This document shows, one piece after another, positions 16,906 through 26,293 of a stretch of 64,000 bases of DNA. The position numbers and the translations under genes were made by a program. The number at the start of each line of letters is the position of its first letter. Within the stretch, counting starts at the first letter, position 1. The notes beneath the pieces are model-generated. The model was not told the origin of the DNA and did no database searches. It worked only from the letters and a program-made list of their open reading frames with translations. Source of the DNA: Rhizobium leguminosarum bv. viciae USDA 2370 (GTDB lineage: Bacteria; Pseudomonadota; Alphaproteobacteria; Rhizobiales; Rhizobiaceae); the NCBI RefSeq assembly GCF_002008365.1, contig NZ_MRDL01000025.1, forward strand, positions 62,381 to 126,380, given 5' to 3'.

Positions 16906-18360
16906 ATGTATCTGGGTCTCGATCTCGGAACCTCCGGCGTCAAGGCGATGCTGATCGACGGTGATCAGAAGATCGTCGGCTCGGCCAATGGTTCGCTCGA
17001 CGTCTCGCGTCCGCATTCCGGCTGGTCGGAGCAAGAGCCGGCCCACTGGGTGCGCGCCACGGAGGAGGCTGTCGCCGGCCTCAAGGCAAAACATCCGAAG
17101 GAGTTAGCTGCGGTCAAGGGCATCGGCCTTTCCGGCCAGATGCACGGCGCAACGCTCGTCGATGCCTCCGACAAGGTCCTGCGCCCCTGCATCCTCTGGA
17201 ACGACACCCGCAGCTATGTCGAGGCCGCGGCACTCGATGCCGATCCGCGCTTTCGCGCGCTCACCGGCAACATCGTTTTCCCCGGCTTCACGGCGCCGAA
17301 GCTCGCCTGGGTCGCAAAACATGAGCCCGATGTCTTCGGCAAGATCGCCAAGGTGCTCTTGCCGAAGGACTACCTGCGTCTTTGGCTGACTGGCGAGTAT
17401 ATCTCGGAAATGTCGGATTCTGCCGGCACTTCCTGGCTCGACACCGGCAAACGTGCCTGGTCCTCCGAACTGCTCGCCGCCACCAAGCTTTCCGAGGAGC
17501 AGATGCCGGCGCTTGTCGAAGGCACCGAGCAGGCCGGCAAGCTCCGGTCCGAACTGGCGGCGCAATGGGGTATATCAGGTGATGTCGTCGTTGCCGGTGG
17601 TGCCGGCGACAATGCGGCTTCGGCCTGCGGCATGGGCACGGTCAGCGATGGCGCCGCCTTTGTCTCGCTCGGCACATCAGGCGTACTTTTTGCCGCCAAC
17701 GGCTCGTATCTGCCGAAGCCGGAAAGCGCCGTGCATGCCTTCTGCCACGCGCTGCCGAACACCTGGCACCAGATGGGCGTCATCCTGTCGGCGACCGATG
17801 CACTGAACTGGCATTCCGGTGTGACCGGCAGATCGGCCGCCGATCTTACCGGCGAGGTCGGCGACACGCTGAAGGCGCCCACCGGTGTCACCTTCCTGCC
17901 TTATCTCTCCGGCGAGCGCACACCGCACAATGATGCCGTCATCCGCGGCGCCTTCATCGGCCTCGAACACGAAAGCAGCCGTGTCGTTCTCACCCAGGCA
18001 GTGCTCGAAGGTGTCGCCTTCGCCATTCGCGACAATCTCGAAGCGCTGCGCTCGGCCGGCACCGGCATATCCCGGGTCACGGCGATCGGCGGTGGTTCGC
18101 GCTCGCGTTATTGGCTGGCGTCGATCGCGACCGCGCTCGGCGTTCCGGTCGACCTGCCGGCCGACGGCGATTTCGGCGCGGCCTTTGGCGCAGCCCGCCT
18201 CGGCCTGATCGCAGCAACGGGGGCAGATCCCATTGCCGTCTGCACGCCGCCGGTAACAGCCGGAACGATCGAGCCGGTGTCGGCACTGAGCGGCGCTTAT
18301 GAGGATGCTTACAAGCGCTACCGCGCGCTCTACCCGGCGATCAAGTCGCTGGCGCATTGA
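16906..18360 (+). CDS. xylB: Xylulokinase
   Basis: 484 residues of the FGGY kinase family, matching XylB length. It opens with the phosphate-binding motif GLDLGTSGVK (4-13); GLSGQMHGATLVD (74-86) is the xylulokinase substrate segment; and GGAGDNAASACG carries the probable catalytic Asp at residue 235. The adenosine motif is GGGSRSRYW near residue 388. It phosphorylates D-xylulose to xylulose 5-phosphate in the cytoplasm. It follows the LacI gene by 21 nt and precedes xylA, with a palindromic repeat in the gap. Confidence 0.96.
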   Translation: MYLGLDLGTSGVKAMLIDGDQKIVGSANGSLDVSRPHSGWSEQEPAHWVRATEEAVAGLKAKHPKELAAVKGIGLSGQMHGATLVDASDKVLRPCILWNDTRSYVEAAALDADPRFRALTGNIVFPGFTAPKLAWVAKHEPDVFGKIAKVLLPKDYLRLWLTGEYISEMSDSAGTSWLDTGKRAWSSELLAATKLSEEQMPALVEGTEQAGKLRSELAAQWGISGDVVVAGGAGDNAASACGMGTVSDGAAFVSLGTSGVLFAANGSYLPKPESAVHAFCHALPNTWHQMGVILSATDALNWHSGVTGRSAADLTGEVGDTLKAPTGVTFLPYLSGERTPHNDAVIRGAFIGLEHESSRVVLTQAVLEGVAFAIRDNLEALRSAGTGISRVTAIGGGSRSRYWLASIATALGVPVDLPADGDFGAAFGAARLGLIAATGADPIAVCTPPVTAGTIEPVSALSGAYEDAYKRYRALYPAIKSLAH

Positions 18361-18390
18361 TATTTGGGCAGCCGCCGATCCGCCTGCCTG

Positions 18391-18471
18391 CACCCTCTCC
18401 CCAAGGGGAGGAGAGACCAGCAGCGGCGCCTCTTTCCCTCTCGCCAGCGGGGAGAGGGTAGGGTGAGGGGG
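18391..18471. repeat. Palindromic intergenic repeat, type C, copy 2
   Basis: CACCCTCTCCCC near the left end pairs with GGGGAGAGGGTAGGGTG at the right end. A shorter CTCTCCCC/GGGGAGGAGAG pairing is nested on the left. It lies between xylB and xylA, at the same kind of intra-operon position as copies 1 and 3. Confidence 0.75.
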
Positions 18472-18514
18472 CCCCACGGAACAACAGACAAGAGTGAACC
18501 CAAGGAGAACCAAC

Positions 18515-19825
18515 ATGAGCACCGGATTTTTCGGCGATATCCAGAAAGTAAAATACGAAGGCCCGGACAGCACCAATCCGCTGGCCTTCCGCTACTACCA
18601 GCCGGACGAGATCGTCATGGGCAAGCGCATGGAAGACCATCTGCGCTTTGCGGTGGCCTATTGGCACACCTTCACCTGGCCGGGCGGCGACCCGTTCGGT
18701 GGCCAGACCTTCCTGCGTCCGTGGTTCGAGGACACGATGAAGGCCGCCAAGCTCAAGGCCGACGTCGCCTTCGAATTCTTCTCGCTGCTCGGCTCGCCCT
18801 ACTACTGCTTCCATGACGCCGACGTGCGTCCTGAGGGCAAGAGTTTCGCCGAAAACACCAAGAACCTCAACGAGATCGTCGATTATTTCGCCGAGAAGCA
18901 GGCCGCAACCGGCACCAAGCTGCTCTGGGGCACGGCGAACCTCTTCTCCCACCGCCGCTATATGTCGGGCGCTGCGACCAATCCGGATCCCGATGTCTTC
19001 GCTTTCGCAGCTGCGACGGTAAAGACCTGCATCGATGCCACGCAGAAGCTCGGCGGCGAAAACTACGTGCTCTGGGGTGGTCGCGAAGGTTACGAGACGC
19101 TGCTCAACACCGATATCGGCCGCGAGCTCGACCAGCTCGGCCGCTTCCTCAACCTCGTGGTCGAATACAAGCACAAGATCGGCTACAAGGGCACGATCCT
19201 GATCGAGCCGAAGCCGCAGGAGCCGACCAAGCACCAGTATGATTACGACGTCGCGACCGTCTATGGCTTCCTCAAGAAGCACGGCCTTGAAAACGAGGTG
19301 AAGCTCAATATCGAGCAGGGCCACGCGATCCTTGCCGGCCACTCCTTCGAGCACGAGCTGGCGCTTGCCAATGCACTCGGCATCTTCGGCTCGATCGACA
19401 TGAACCGCAACGACTACCAGTCCGGCTGGGACACCGACCAGTTCCCGAACAATGTTCCGGAAATGGCGCTCGCCTATTACCATGTTCTGGCAGGTGGCGG
19501 ATTCAAGACCGGCGGCACCAACTTCGACTCGAAGCTTCGCCGTCAGTCTCTCGACCCGGCAGATCTGCTGATCGGCCATATCGGCGGCATGGATTGCTGC
19601 GCCCGCGGCCTGAAGGCCGCCGCCAAGATGATCGAGGACAAGGCTCTGTCGCAGCCGCTCGCTGATCGTTATGCCGGCTGGGAATCCGCCGAGGCGCAGA
19701 AGCTCTTCCGCGGCGAGTATTCGCTGGATGAGATCACCCACTATGTCGAGAGCCACGACGTGAACCCGCAGCCGAGATCCGGCAAGCAGGAGCTGCTGGA
19801 GAACGTCGTCAACCGTTACGTTTGA
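18515..19825 (+). CDS. xylA: Xylose isomerase
   Basis: 436 residues, the length of class II xylose isomerases such as E. coli XylA. The catalytic His lies in [11 protein letters not shown], the active-site segment [15 protein letters not shown] is intact, and metal ligands are found in [16 protein letters not shown] and in the [14 protein letters not shown] region. It interconverts D-xylose and D-xylulose with Mg or Mn. AAGGAG precedes the ATG at 18515; an upstream in-frame GTG at 18494 lacks one. It works with the upstream xylulokinase to feed the pentose phosphate pathway. Confidence 0.97.
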   Translation: MSTGFFGDIQKVKYEGPDSTNPLAFRYYQPDEIVMGKRMEDHLRFAVAYWHTFTWPGGDPFGGQTFLRPWFEDTMKAAKLKADVAFEFFSLLGSPYYCFHDADVRPEGKSFAENTKNLNEIVDYFAEKQAATGTKLLWGTANLFSHRRYMSGAATNPDPDVFAFAAATVKTCIDATQKLGGENYVLWGGREGYETLLNTDIGRELDQLGRFLNLVVEYKHKIGYKGTILIEPKPQEPTKHQYDYDVATVYGFLKKHGLENEVKLNIEQGHAILAGHSFEHELALANALGIFGSIDMNRNDYQSGWDTDQFPNNVPEMALAYYHVLAGGGFKTGGTNFDSKLRRQSLDPADLLIGHIGGMDCCARGLKAAAKMIEDKALSQPLADRYAGWESAEAQKLFRGEYSLDEITHYVESHDVNPQPRSGKQELLENVVNRYV

Positions 19826-19831
19826 TGAAGC

Positions 19832-19858
19832 GCACCGGCGGTCATCGACCGCCGGTGC
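19832..19858. terminator. Strong hairpin between convergent xylA and LacI genes
   Basis: GCACCGGCGGTC, loop ATC, GACCGCCGGTGC: a perfect 12-bp stem starting 6 nt after the xylA stop. No T-run follows, so it may protect mRNA ends or assist Rho-dependent termination. Confidence 0.6.
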
Positions 19859-19906
19859 AAGCCTCTTCGGGCCGGCGAGGGCGCAAAGCCTTCAGCCTCT
19901 ATTGGT

Positions 19907-20938
19907 TTACCGTTTCGACCAGTTGCGCGATGGGGCTGAGACGGAGTTTCGAACCACCAGATCCGGCCGCAGCAGGATTTCCGTTTCGGTCGGCCGGCCA
20001 TCGGACAGGAGTTCCAGCAGCAGAGCCATCGCCTGCTTGCCGATTGCCGTTCTCGGCTGGCGGATCGTGGTCAGCGGCGGCGATATGAAGACCGCCTGCG
20101 GCACGTCGTCGAAACCGGTCACCGAGAAATCCCGCGGAATATCGTAGCCTCGCGCGCCGAGCCCGACCATAACGCCGATCGCCGTCTGGTCGTTGACGCA
20201 CATGAAGGCCGTCGGAAGCGTGTCGCGCATGAAAAGCTGTTCGACCGCATGCCGCCCGCTTTCGATCGTGCCGTCACCTTCGAGCACGATCCTGGTGTCG
20301 GGCGGGATGCCGGCGGCGTCGAGACCGGCATCGTAACCCATCCGGCGCCTGGTATAGGCAAGCCGGGTGCGCGAATCGCCGATGAAGGCGATCTTGCGAT
20401 GCCCTTCGGCCAGCAGCAGGTCCACCGCTTTCCGAGCGCCCTCGGTATCGTCGACGCCCACATAGGGAATGCCGCCGTTGAACACGGGCTCGAAAACACC
20501 GACGCTCGGCGGCAGCCGTGCGGTCATCGTCTGATGCCCGAAGGGCAGGATACCGGTGAAGAGGATCAATCCGGCCGCCTGGTTGGAATTGAAGAATTTC
20601 AGATATTCCAGACCGCGCTGGGCATCGTTCTGCGTGTGGCCGATCAGGATGCCGTAGCCGTGCGCGCGCGCTTCGTTCTCCAGCCCGACGAGAATGTTGG
20701 AGAAATTGGGATCGCCGATATCGGGCGCCACGACAAGGATCATGTTGGAGCGGCCGAGCCTCAGGCTGCGCGCCATGGCATTGGTCGTATAGCCGGTGAT
20801 GGCGATCGCCTGGTTGACCTTGAGGCGCGTGGAGTTGGCGACCTTCTCCGGCATGTGGATTGCCCGGGAAACCGTCGCGATAGAGACCTCGGCGATCCGG
20901 GCGACGTCTTCGATGGTTGCGGGCGTGGAATTCGACAC
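19907..20938 (-). CDS. LacI-family repressor of the divergent sugar transport operon
   Basis: 343 residues with a canonical N-terminal helix-turn-helix (TIEDVARIAEVSIATVSRAI) and a sugar-binding effector domain of the GalR/LacI type (for example FMCVNDQTAIGVM and SVTGFDDVPQA). It is divergent from an RbsABC-type importer. The shared 170-nt gap contains two strong TGTAAA/TTTACA palindromes, the usual operator type for this family. It should repress both its own gene and the importer until the sugar is present. The inducer is unknown. Confidence 0.94.
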   Translation of the reverse strand: MSNSTPATIEDVARIAEVSIATVSRAIHMPEKVANSTRLKVNQAIAITGYTTNAMARSLRLGRSNMILVVAPDIGDPNFSNILVGLENEARAHGYGILIGHTQNDAQRGLEYLKFFNSNQAAGLILFTGILPFGHQTMTARLPPSVGVFEPVFNGGIPYVGVDDTEGARKAVDLLLAEGHRKIAFIGDSRTRLAYTRRRMGYDAGLDAAGIPPDTRIVLEGDGTIESGRHAVEQLFMRDTLPTAFMCVNDQTAIGVMVGLGARGYDIPRDFSVTGFDDVPQAVFISPPLTTIRQPRTAIGKQAMALLLELLSDGRPTETEILLRPDLVVRNSVSAPSRNWSKR

Positions 20939-21030
20939 TGAGCTCTGCCTTGGGCTGTCTTCGCCGCGACACTACACAGACTTGTCGAGAGGTCAAAGGC
21001 AGGCTTCAACTGATCTGTGTAAATCAACGA

Positions 21031-21066
21031 TGTAAACCTTTACACGATGTATGTAAAGGTTTACAT
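21031..21066. promoter_or_regulatory. Two tandem LacI-type operators
   Basis: Site 1 is TGTAAACCTTTACA (21031-21044) and site 2 is ATGTAAAGGTTTACAT (21051-21066), both perfect palindromes with inverted central dinucleotides (CC and GG). Their centres are 21 bp apart, two helical turns, so two dimers would bind the same face. They lie 43 nt before the ATPase start and 93 nt upstream of the LacI start. Confidence 0.8.
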
Positions 21067-21108
21067 AAGGCTTCAGAGCGGACGGGGAGCCGCTTTGGGG
21101 AGGATCAG

Positions 21109-22635
21109 ATGACCGTGGAGATCGCCGACACCGCACCCGTGGTGCTGTCCGCCAGGCGCATATGCAAATCCTTCAGTGGAGTGCAGGTCCTCTTCAGCGT
21201 GAACTTCGATCTCCGCGCCGGCGAAATCCATGCGCTCATGGGTGAAAATGGCGCCGGCAAATCCACGCTTGTCAAGGTTTTGTCCGGTTTCGAACAGCCG
21301 AGTTCCGGCGAAATCCTGCTCGACGGCAAGTCCGTCGTCCTGCCGCCCAATGGCGCCGCCGAGGCGCTGGGCATCGTCATCATTCACCAGGAATTCAACC
21401 TTGCCGAACATCTGACCGTGACGGAAAGCCTCTTTCTCGGGCGCGAAGTCACCCGTTTCGGCATGCTCGACCGCAAATATATGCGGTCGGAGACACGCAA
21501 GGTTCTCGACGTGCTCGGTTCGCATGTCGATGAGAATGCGCTGATCAGCACGCTTTCCATCGCCGACAAGCAGATGGTCGAAATCGCCAAGGCGATCAGC
21601 CGCGATGCGCGGGTGGTGTTCATGGATGAGCCGACCGCGGTGCTGTCGCGGGAAGAGACCAATATGCTGTTCAAGCAGGTTCGCAAGCTTCGCGACCAGG
21701 GTACCAGCTTCGTCTTCGTGTCCCACAAGCTCGACGAGGTGATGGAATTGACCGACCGCGTCACGGTGCTGCGCGACGGCCAGTGGATCAAGACTTCGGC
21801 GACGTCCATTCTGGACGGGGAATCGATCGCACAGCTGATGGTTGGCCGCGAACTTTCCAGCCTCTATCCCGCCAAGGTCGAGCCTGATGTCGACGAGGAG
21901 ATCGTCCTCAGCGTCGCCTCGGTGTCGACGGGCTATGTAAAGGATGCGAGCTTCGAGGTGCGCAAGGGCGAGATCATCGGTTTTTCCGGCATGATCGGCT
22001 CGGGCCGCACCGAACTGATGGAAGCGATCGCCGGATTGCGGACCCGTCTCGAGGGCGAGGTGGTCATCAAGGGGGAAACTGTTCCCTCCGGCGACGTGCA
22101 TGCCGCCAATCGCTGCGGGCTCGCCTACATGACCAAGGACCGCAAGTCGAAAGGCCTGCTGCTGCGCTCCGGCATGGTGACCAATCTGACACTGCAGTCG
22201 CTCGGAAGGCACGCTTTTCACGGCTATCTGAGCCCAGGCAGCGAAGCGGCCGCGATGGCAAAGGCCAAGCGCCGCTTCGATATTAGGGTTCGCGACGGTA
22301 ATATCGTCGCCGGCCGGATGTCGGGGGGGAACCAGCAGAAGCTGCTGCTGGCCAAGGTCATGGAGACCGAGCCTCAGATCATCATCATCGACGAGCCGAC
22401 GCGCGGCATCGATGTCGGCACCAAACAGCAGATCTATCATTTCATCTCGGCGCTCGCCCGGGACGGCCGGTCGATCATCGTCGTGTCCTCGGAGATGCCG
22501 GAGGTCATCGGCCTCTGCACGAGAGTGGCGGTGATGCGCGAAGGGCGTATCGTCGGCGTGCTCGAAGGAGACGAGATTTCCGAGCAGGAGATCATGCGTT
22601 ACGCCGCCGGGCTCAAGAAGAAGGCGGCCGCCTGA
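21109..22635 (+). CDS. Sugar ABC transporter ATP-binding protein, two nucleotide-binding domains (RbsA/XylG type)
   Basis: 508 residues with two fused ATPase domains. The first has Walker A GENGAGKST (45-53), LSIADKQMVEIAKAI and Walker B VVFMDEPTAVLS. The second has the altered Walker A GMIGSGRTE usual in this family, the signature MSGGNQQKLLLAK and IIIIDEPTRGID. This is the ATPase of pentose/hexose importers of the CUT2 class. GGGAGG precedes the ATG at 21109. First gene of the operon regulated by the divergent LacI protein. Confidence 0.95.
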   Translation: MTVEIADTAPVVLSARRICKSFSGVQVLFSVNFDLRAGEIHALMGENGAGKSTLVKVLSGFEQPSSGEILLDGKSVVLPPNGAAEALGIVIIHQEFNLAEHLTVTESLFLGREVTRFGMLDRKYMRSETRKVLDVLGSHVDENALISTLSIADKQMVEIAKAISRDARVVFMDEPTAVLSREETNMLFKQVRKLRDQGTSFVFVSHKLDEVMELTDRVTVLRDGQWIKTSATSILDGESIAQLMVGRELSSLYPAKVEPDVDEEIVLSVASVSTGYVKDASFEVRKGEIIGFSGMIGSGRTELMEAIAGLRTRLEGEVVIKGETVPSGDVHAANRCGLAYMTKDRKSKGLLLRSGMVTNLTLQSLGRHAFHGYLSPGSEAAAMAKAKRRFDIRVRDGNIVAGRMSGGNQQKLLLAKVMETEPQIIIIDEPTRGIDVGTKQQIYHFISALARDGRSIIVVSSEMPEVIGLCTRVAVMREGRIVGVLEGDEISEQEIMRYAAGLKKKAAA

Positions 22636-22713
22636 AGGCTGAAGCAGGGCTTTGCCGATCAGGAGGACACATAAGATGCCCAGAAAATATGGGACGGGAG
22701 GTTGGTTTTGGAA

Positions 22714-23718
22714 ATGAGTGTCAACGAGGAGACCAGGGAAATCCGGCGCCGATCCTGGCGGGATGTCGACCTGCGTGCGGTCGCGCCCTTCGTCGCCCTT
22801 GCGCTGCTGCTGATCGTCGGAGCCCTGGTCAATCCGAATTTCATCGGCATTACCAACCTTGCCAATGTCGCGACGCGCAGCGCTTTCATCGCCATCATCG
22901 CGGTCGGTGCGACCTTCGTGATATCAGCAGGGGATCTCGATCTGTCTGTCGGCTCGATGGTGGCCTTCGTCGCCAGCCTGATGATCCTGCTGATGAATTC
23001 GGGCGCCATCGCAAACCCGGCTTTGATGCTGACGGTCGCGGTCGTCTTCACCATCGTCGCCGGCGCGCTCTGCGGTCTGGCAAACGGCCTGATCACGACG
23101 GTCGGCAGGATCGAGCCCTTCATCGCGACGCTCGGAACGATGGGCATCTATCGCGGCCTGACGACATGGCTGTCGCAGGGCGGCGCGATCACGCTTCGCT
23201 CCGCCGATATCCAGACGCTCTATCGCCCTGCTTATTTCGGTAATGTCGCCGGCATACCAGTGCCGATCGTGGTGATCCTGGCAGTGACGGCGGTTGCGGC
23301 CTTCATCCTCTATCGCACCCGCTACGGGCGCCACGTCGTCGCTGTGGGATCAAACAGCGATGTCGCCCGCTATTCAGGTATCGCGGTCAACCGCGTCAGG
23401 ACGATCGCCTTCGTCATCCAGGGACTGTGCGTCGCCATCGCCGTGCTGCTCTATGTTCCCCGTCTCGGCTCGACGTCGGCGACGACGGGCATCCTGTGGG
23501 AGTTGCAGGCGATCACGGCCGTCGTCGTCGGCGGCACGGCGCTCAAGGGCGGCGCGGGCAGGGTCTGGGGCACGATCTGCGGCGCCTTCATTCTCGAACT
23601 GGTCGGCAACATCATGCTGCTTTCGAATTTCATCAGCGAATATCTGATCGGCGCCATCCAGGGTGCGATTATCATCATCGCCATGTTCGTCCAGCGCTCG
23701 CTGGTGCGCAAATCATGA
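22714..23718 (+). CDS. Sugar ABC transporter permease (RbsC type)
   Basis: About 334 residues with 8-10 hydrophobic segments. The CUT2 permease signatures are visible: FVISAGDLDLSVGSMVAF near residue 70 and ITAVVVGGTALKGGAGRVWGT near residue 270. A homodimer would form the channel for the upstream fused ATPase. The start is uncertain: GGGAGG is 6 nt before TTG 22708 and 12 nt before ATG 22714. I list the ATG. The gap to the ATPase is about 78 nt. Confidence 0.93.
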   Translation: MSVNEETREIRRRSWRDVDLRAVAPFVALALLLIVGALVNPNFIGITNLANVATRSAFIAIIAVGATFVISAGDLDLSVGSMVAFVASLMILLMNSGAIANPALMLTVAVVFTIVAGALCGLANGLITTVGRIEPFIATLGTMGIYRGLTTWLSQGGAITLRSADIQTLYRPAYFGNVAGIPVPIVVILAVTAVAAFILYRTRYGRHVVAVGSNSDVARYSGIAVNRVRTIAFVIQGLCVAIAVLLYVPRLGSTSATTGILWELQAITAVVVGGTALKGGAGRVWGTICGAFILELVGNIMLLSNFISEYLIGAIQGAIIIIAMFVQRSLVRKS

Positions 23719-23818
23719 ATTGACCGGGCTTGTAATTGGCCGGGGTTACAATTGATCGGGCTTACAGGGCGCCCGGTCCCGATATGGAAAAGTCCCTGAA
23801 TTATTGGGAGGAAATAGC

Positions 23819-24766
23819 ATGCGTAAATTGATGTTGGGCCTGGCGGTTGCGGCGGTGACCTTCGCCGGCGCCGCTCACGCCCAGGACAAGAAATTCACGA
23901 TCGGCGTGTCCATTCCGGCCGCCGACCACGGCTGGACGTCGGGCGTGGTGTTCCATGCCGAACGCGTTGCCAAGCTGCTGATGGCCGAACATCCCGGTCT
24001 CAACGTCATCGTCAAGACCTCGCCGGACGCCGCAAGCCAGGCCAACGCCGTGCAGGATCTCGATACGCAGGGCATCGACGCCCTCGTCATCCTGCCGTCG
24101 GATCCGGATCCGCTCGTCAACGCCATCAAGGAAGTCAAGGGCAAGGGCAAGTTCGTCGCCCTCGTCGACCGTGCGCCGAGCAACAACGACAATTCCGTGC
24201 GCGATCTCTATGTCGCCGGCAACAACCCAGCTCTCGGCGAAGTCGCCGGCAAGTACATCAAGGACACCACGCCGGATGCCGAAGTGGTCATCATCCGCGG
24301 TCTGCCGATCCCGATCGACCAGCAGCGCCAGGACGGCTTTGACAAGGGCATTGCCGGCTCGAACGTCAAGGTTCTTGACCGCCAGTACGGCAACTGGAAC
24401 CGCGACGATGCCTTCAAGGTCATGCAGGACTATCTGACCAAGTACCAGAAGATCGACGTCGTGTGGTGCCAGGACGACGACATGGCCGTCGGCGTTCTGC
24501 AGGCGATCGAGCAGGCCAAGCGCACCGACATCAAGTATGTCGTCGCCGGTGCCGGCTCAAAGGACATGGTCAAGAAGGTCATGGATGGCGACAAGCTGAT
24601 CCCGGTCGACGTTCTCTATCCGCCGGCAATGGTCGGTACGGCGATGGAGCTGACGGCGGCGGCACTTTACGACCAGGTCCCGGTTCACGGCAGCTACATC
24701 CTCGACGCGACGCTCGTCACCAAGGACAATGCCAAGGACTTCTACTTCCCGGATTCTCCGTTCTGA
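23819..24766 (+). CDS. Periplasmic sugar-binding protein (RbsB type)
   Basis: 315 residues. A Sec signal peptide ends at about residue 23 (GAAHAQD). The rest is a type I periplasmic-binding fold: FTIGVSIPAADHGWTSGVV, then LDTQGIDALVILPSDPDPL and VVWCQDDDMAVGVLQAIEQ. GGGAGGA lies 6-7 nt before the ATG. It would hand its sugar to the RbsC-type permease. A strong terminator follows, so the binding protein closes the transporter transcript unless there is read-through into the enzyme genes. Confidence 0.95.
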   Translation: MRKLMLGLAVAAVTFAGAAHAQDKKFTIGVSIPAADHGWTSGVVFHAERVAKLLMAEHPGLNVIVKTSPDAASQANAVQDLDTQGIDALVILPSDPDPLVNAIKEVKGKGKFVALVDRAPSNNDNSVRDLYVAGNNPALGEVAGKYIKDTTPDAEVVIIRGLPIPIDQQRQDGFDKGIAGSNVKVLDRQYGNWNRDDAFKVMQDYLTKYQKIDVVWCQDDDMAVGVLQAIEQAKRTDIKYVVAGAGSKDMVKKVMDGDKLIPVDVLYPPAMVGTAMELTAAALYDQVPVHGSYILDATLVTKDNAKDFYFPDSPF

Positions 24767-24783
24767 TCCATTCATTGGAGATG

Positions 24784-24816
24784 TGCGCCCATTCGAAAGG
24801 ATGGGCGCATTTTTTA
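24784..24816 (+). terminator. Rho-independent terminator after the sugar-binding protein
   Basis: TGCGCCCAT and ATGGGCGCA form a 9-bp stem with an 8-nt loop, followed by seven T residues. It starts 17 nt after the stop codon. Confidence 0.92.
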
Positions 24817-25018
24817 TGCTTTCCATAGAGCGGGTGGCCGAAAATGCTGCACGTACCTCTTGCCCGCCAAAGCCCATCATGATTAGCTCGCCGCCATATC
24901 GCATCTGGCTTCGCGCCAAATCACGAGCCAAGGGCGAGGAGGCGCCTTGCTCCCGCCAAATTGCGTGCTACAACACTTTCAGAAACGTTTACGGTCGATA
25001 TTCAGGGAGGAATCTGAC

Positions 25019-26071
25019 ATGAAGACGATCAAAGGCCCCGGCCTTTTCCTTGGCCAGTTCGCGGGCGATACTGCTCCTTTCAACTCGTGGGACGCGATCA
25101 CCAAATGGGCGGCCGACATCGGTTACAAGGGCGTCCAGGTGCCGACCTGGGCCAGCCAGTTGATCGATCTGAAGAAGGCTGCCACGTCCAAGGATTATTG
25201 CGACGAATTCGCCGGCAAGGCGCGCGAAAACGGCATCGAGATCACCGAACTCTCCACTCATCTGCAAGGACAGCTCGTCGCCGTTCACCCGGCCTATGAC
25301 GAAGCCTTCGACGGGTTTGCTGCACCGGAGGTGCGGGGCAATCCGAAGGCGCGTCAGGAATGGGCTGTCGAGCAGGTCAAGATGGCACTGACGGCGTCCA
25401 AAAACCTCGGGCTCAAGGCGCATGCGACCTTCTCCGGCGCGCTTGCCTGGCCCTTCATCTATCCCTGGCCGCAGCGTCCTGCCGGTCTGGTCGAGACCGC
25501 CTTCGACGAACTCGCCCGCCGCTGGACGCCGATCCTCAACCATGCGGACGAGAACGGTATTGATGTCTGCTACGAGATCCACCCGGGCGAAGACCTCCAT
25601 GACGGCATCACCTTCGAGATGTTCCTGGAGCGGGTGAAGAACCATCCGCGCGCCAACATGCTCTACGATCCCTCGCACTACGTCCTGCAGTGCCTCGATT
25701 ATCTGGACAACATCGACATCTACAAAGACCGCATCAAGATGTTCCACGTCAAGGATGCTGAGTTCAATCCGACCGGACGTCAGGGCGTCTACGGTGGCTA
25801 TCAGGGCTGGGTCGAACGCGCCGGCCGGTTCCGTTCGCTCGGCGACGGCCAGGTCGATTTCGGCGCGGTGTTCTCGAAGATGACGGCAAATAATTTCGAC
25901 GGCTGGGCCGTGGTCGAATGGGAATGCGCGCTGAAGCATCCGGAGGACGGTGCCCGCGAAGGCGCCGAATTCGTTGCCGCCCATATCATCCGAGTCACCG
26001 AAAAAGCCTTCGACGATTTCGCCGGCAGCGGCACGGATCAGGCGGCGAACCGGCGGATGCTGGGGCTCTAA
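25019..26071 (+). CDS. Sugar isomerase/epimerase, TIM-barrel (xylose isomerase-like family)
   Basis: 350 residues of the IolE/hydroxypyruvate-isomerase/AP-endonuclease-2 fold. Metal-ligand-like segments are visible: ITELSTHLQG, CYEIHPGEDLHDG, NMLYDPSHYVLQC, KMFHVKDAEF and WAVVEWECALK. The exact reaction cannot be assigned; relatives act on keto-sugars, inosose or ketoglycosides. CAGGGAGGA precedes the ATG at 25019. It comes after the terminated transporter operon and before a Gfo/Idh oxidoreductase, a pairing common in oxidative keto-sugar catabolism. Confidence 0.88.
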   Translation: MKTIKGPGLFLGQFAGDTAPFNSWDAITKWAADIGYKGVQVPTWASQLIDLKKAATSKDYCDEFAGKARENGIEITELSTHLQGQLVAVHPAYDEAFDGFAAPEVRGNPKARQEWAVEQVKMALTASKNLGLKAHATFSGALAWPFIYPWPQRPAGLVETAFDELARRWTPILNHADENGIDVCYEIHPGEDLHDGITFEMFLERVKNHPRANMLYDPSHYVLQCLDYLDNIDIYKDRIKMFHVKDAEFNPTGRQGVYGGYQGWVERAGRFRSLGDGQVDFGAVFSKMTANNFDGWAVVEWECALKHPEDGAREGAEFVAAHIIRVTEKAFDDFAGSGTDQAANRRMLGL

Positions 26072-26078
26072 GCTTCTA

Positions 26079-26273
26079 TTCCCTTCTCCCGAGTGGGGAG
26101 AAGATGCCCGTAAGGGCAGATGAGGGGATGAGGAGCGATAGCGACGAATGCCTTGAGCGACAAGCGAAAGGCATATCTGTCGCCGGGCCCCCTCATCCGG
26201 CCCTCCGGGCCACCGACCGGGGTTGAGCCACGGGGCTCAACCCGTCCTTCGAACCCCCGAGGGGAGAAGGGAA
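26079..26273. repeat. Palindromic intergenic repeat, type C, copy 3
   Basis: Outer arms TTCCCTTCTCCC and GGGGAGAAGGGAA enclose about 170 nt. Internal hairpins include GGGTTGAGCC/GGCTCAACCC around ACGG (26219-26242) and GATGCCCGTAAGGGCA. It fills the gap between the isomerase and oxidoreductase genes and ends about 20 nt before the latter's start codon. Confidence 0.8.
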
Positions 26274-26293
26274 GAAAAATTCAGGAGGAATCA

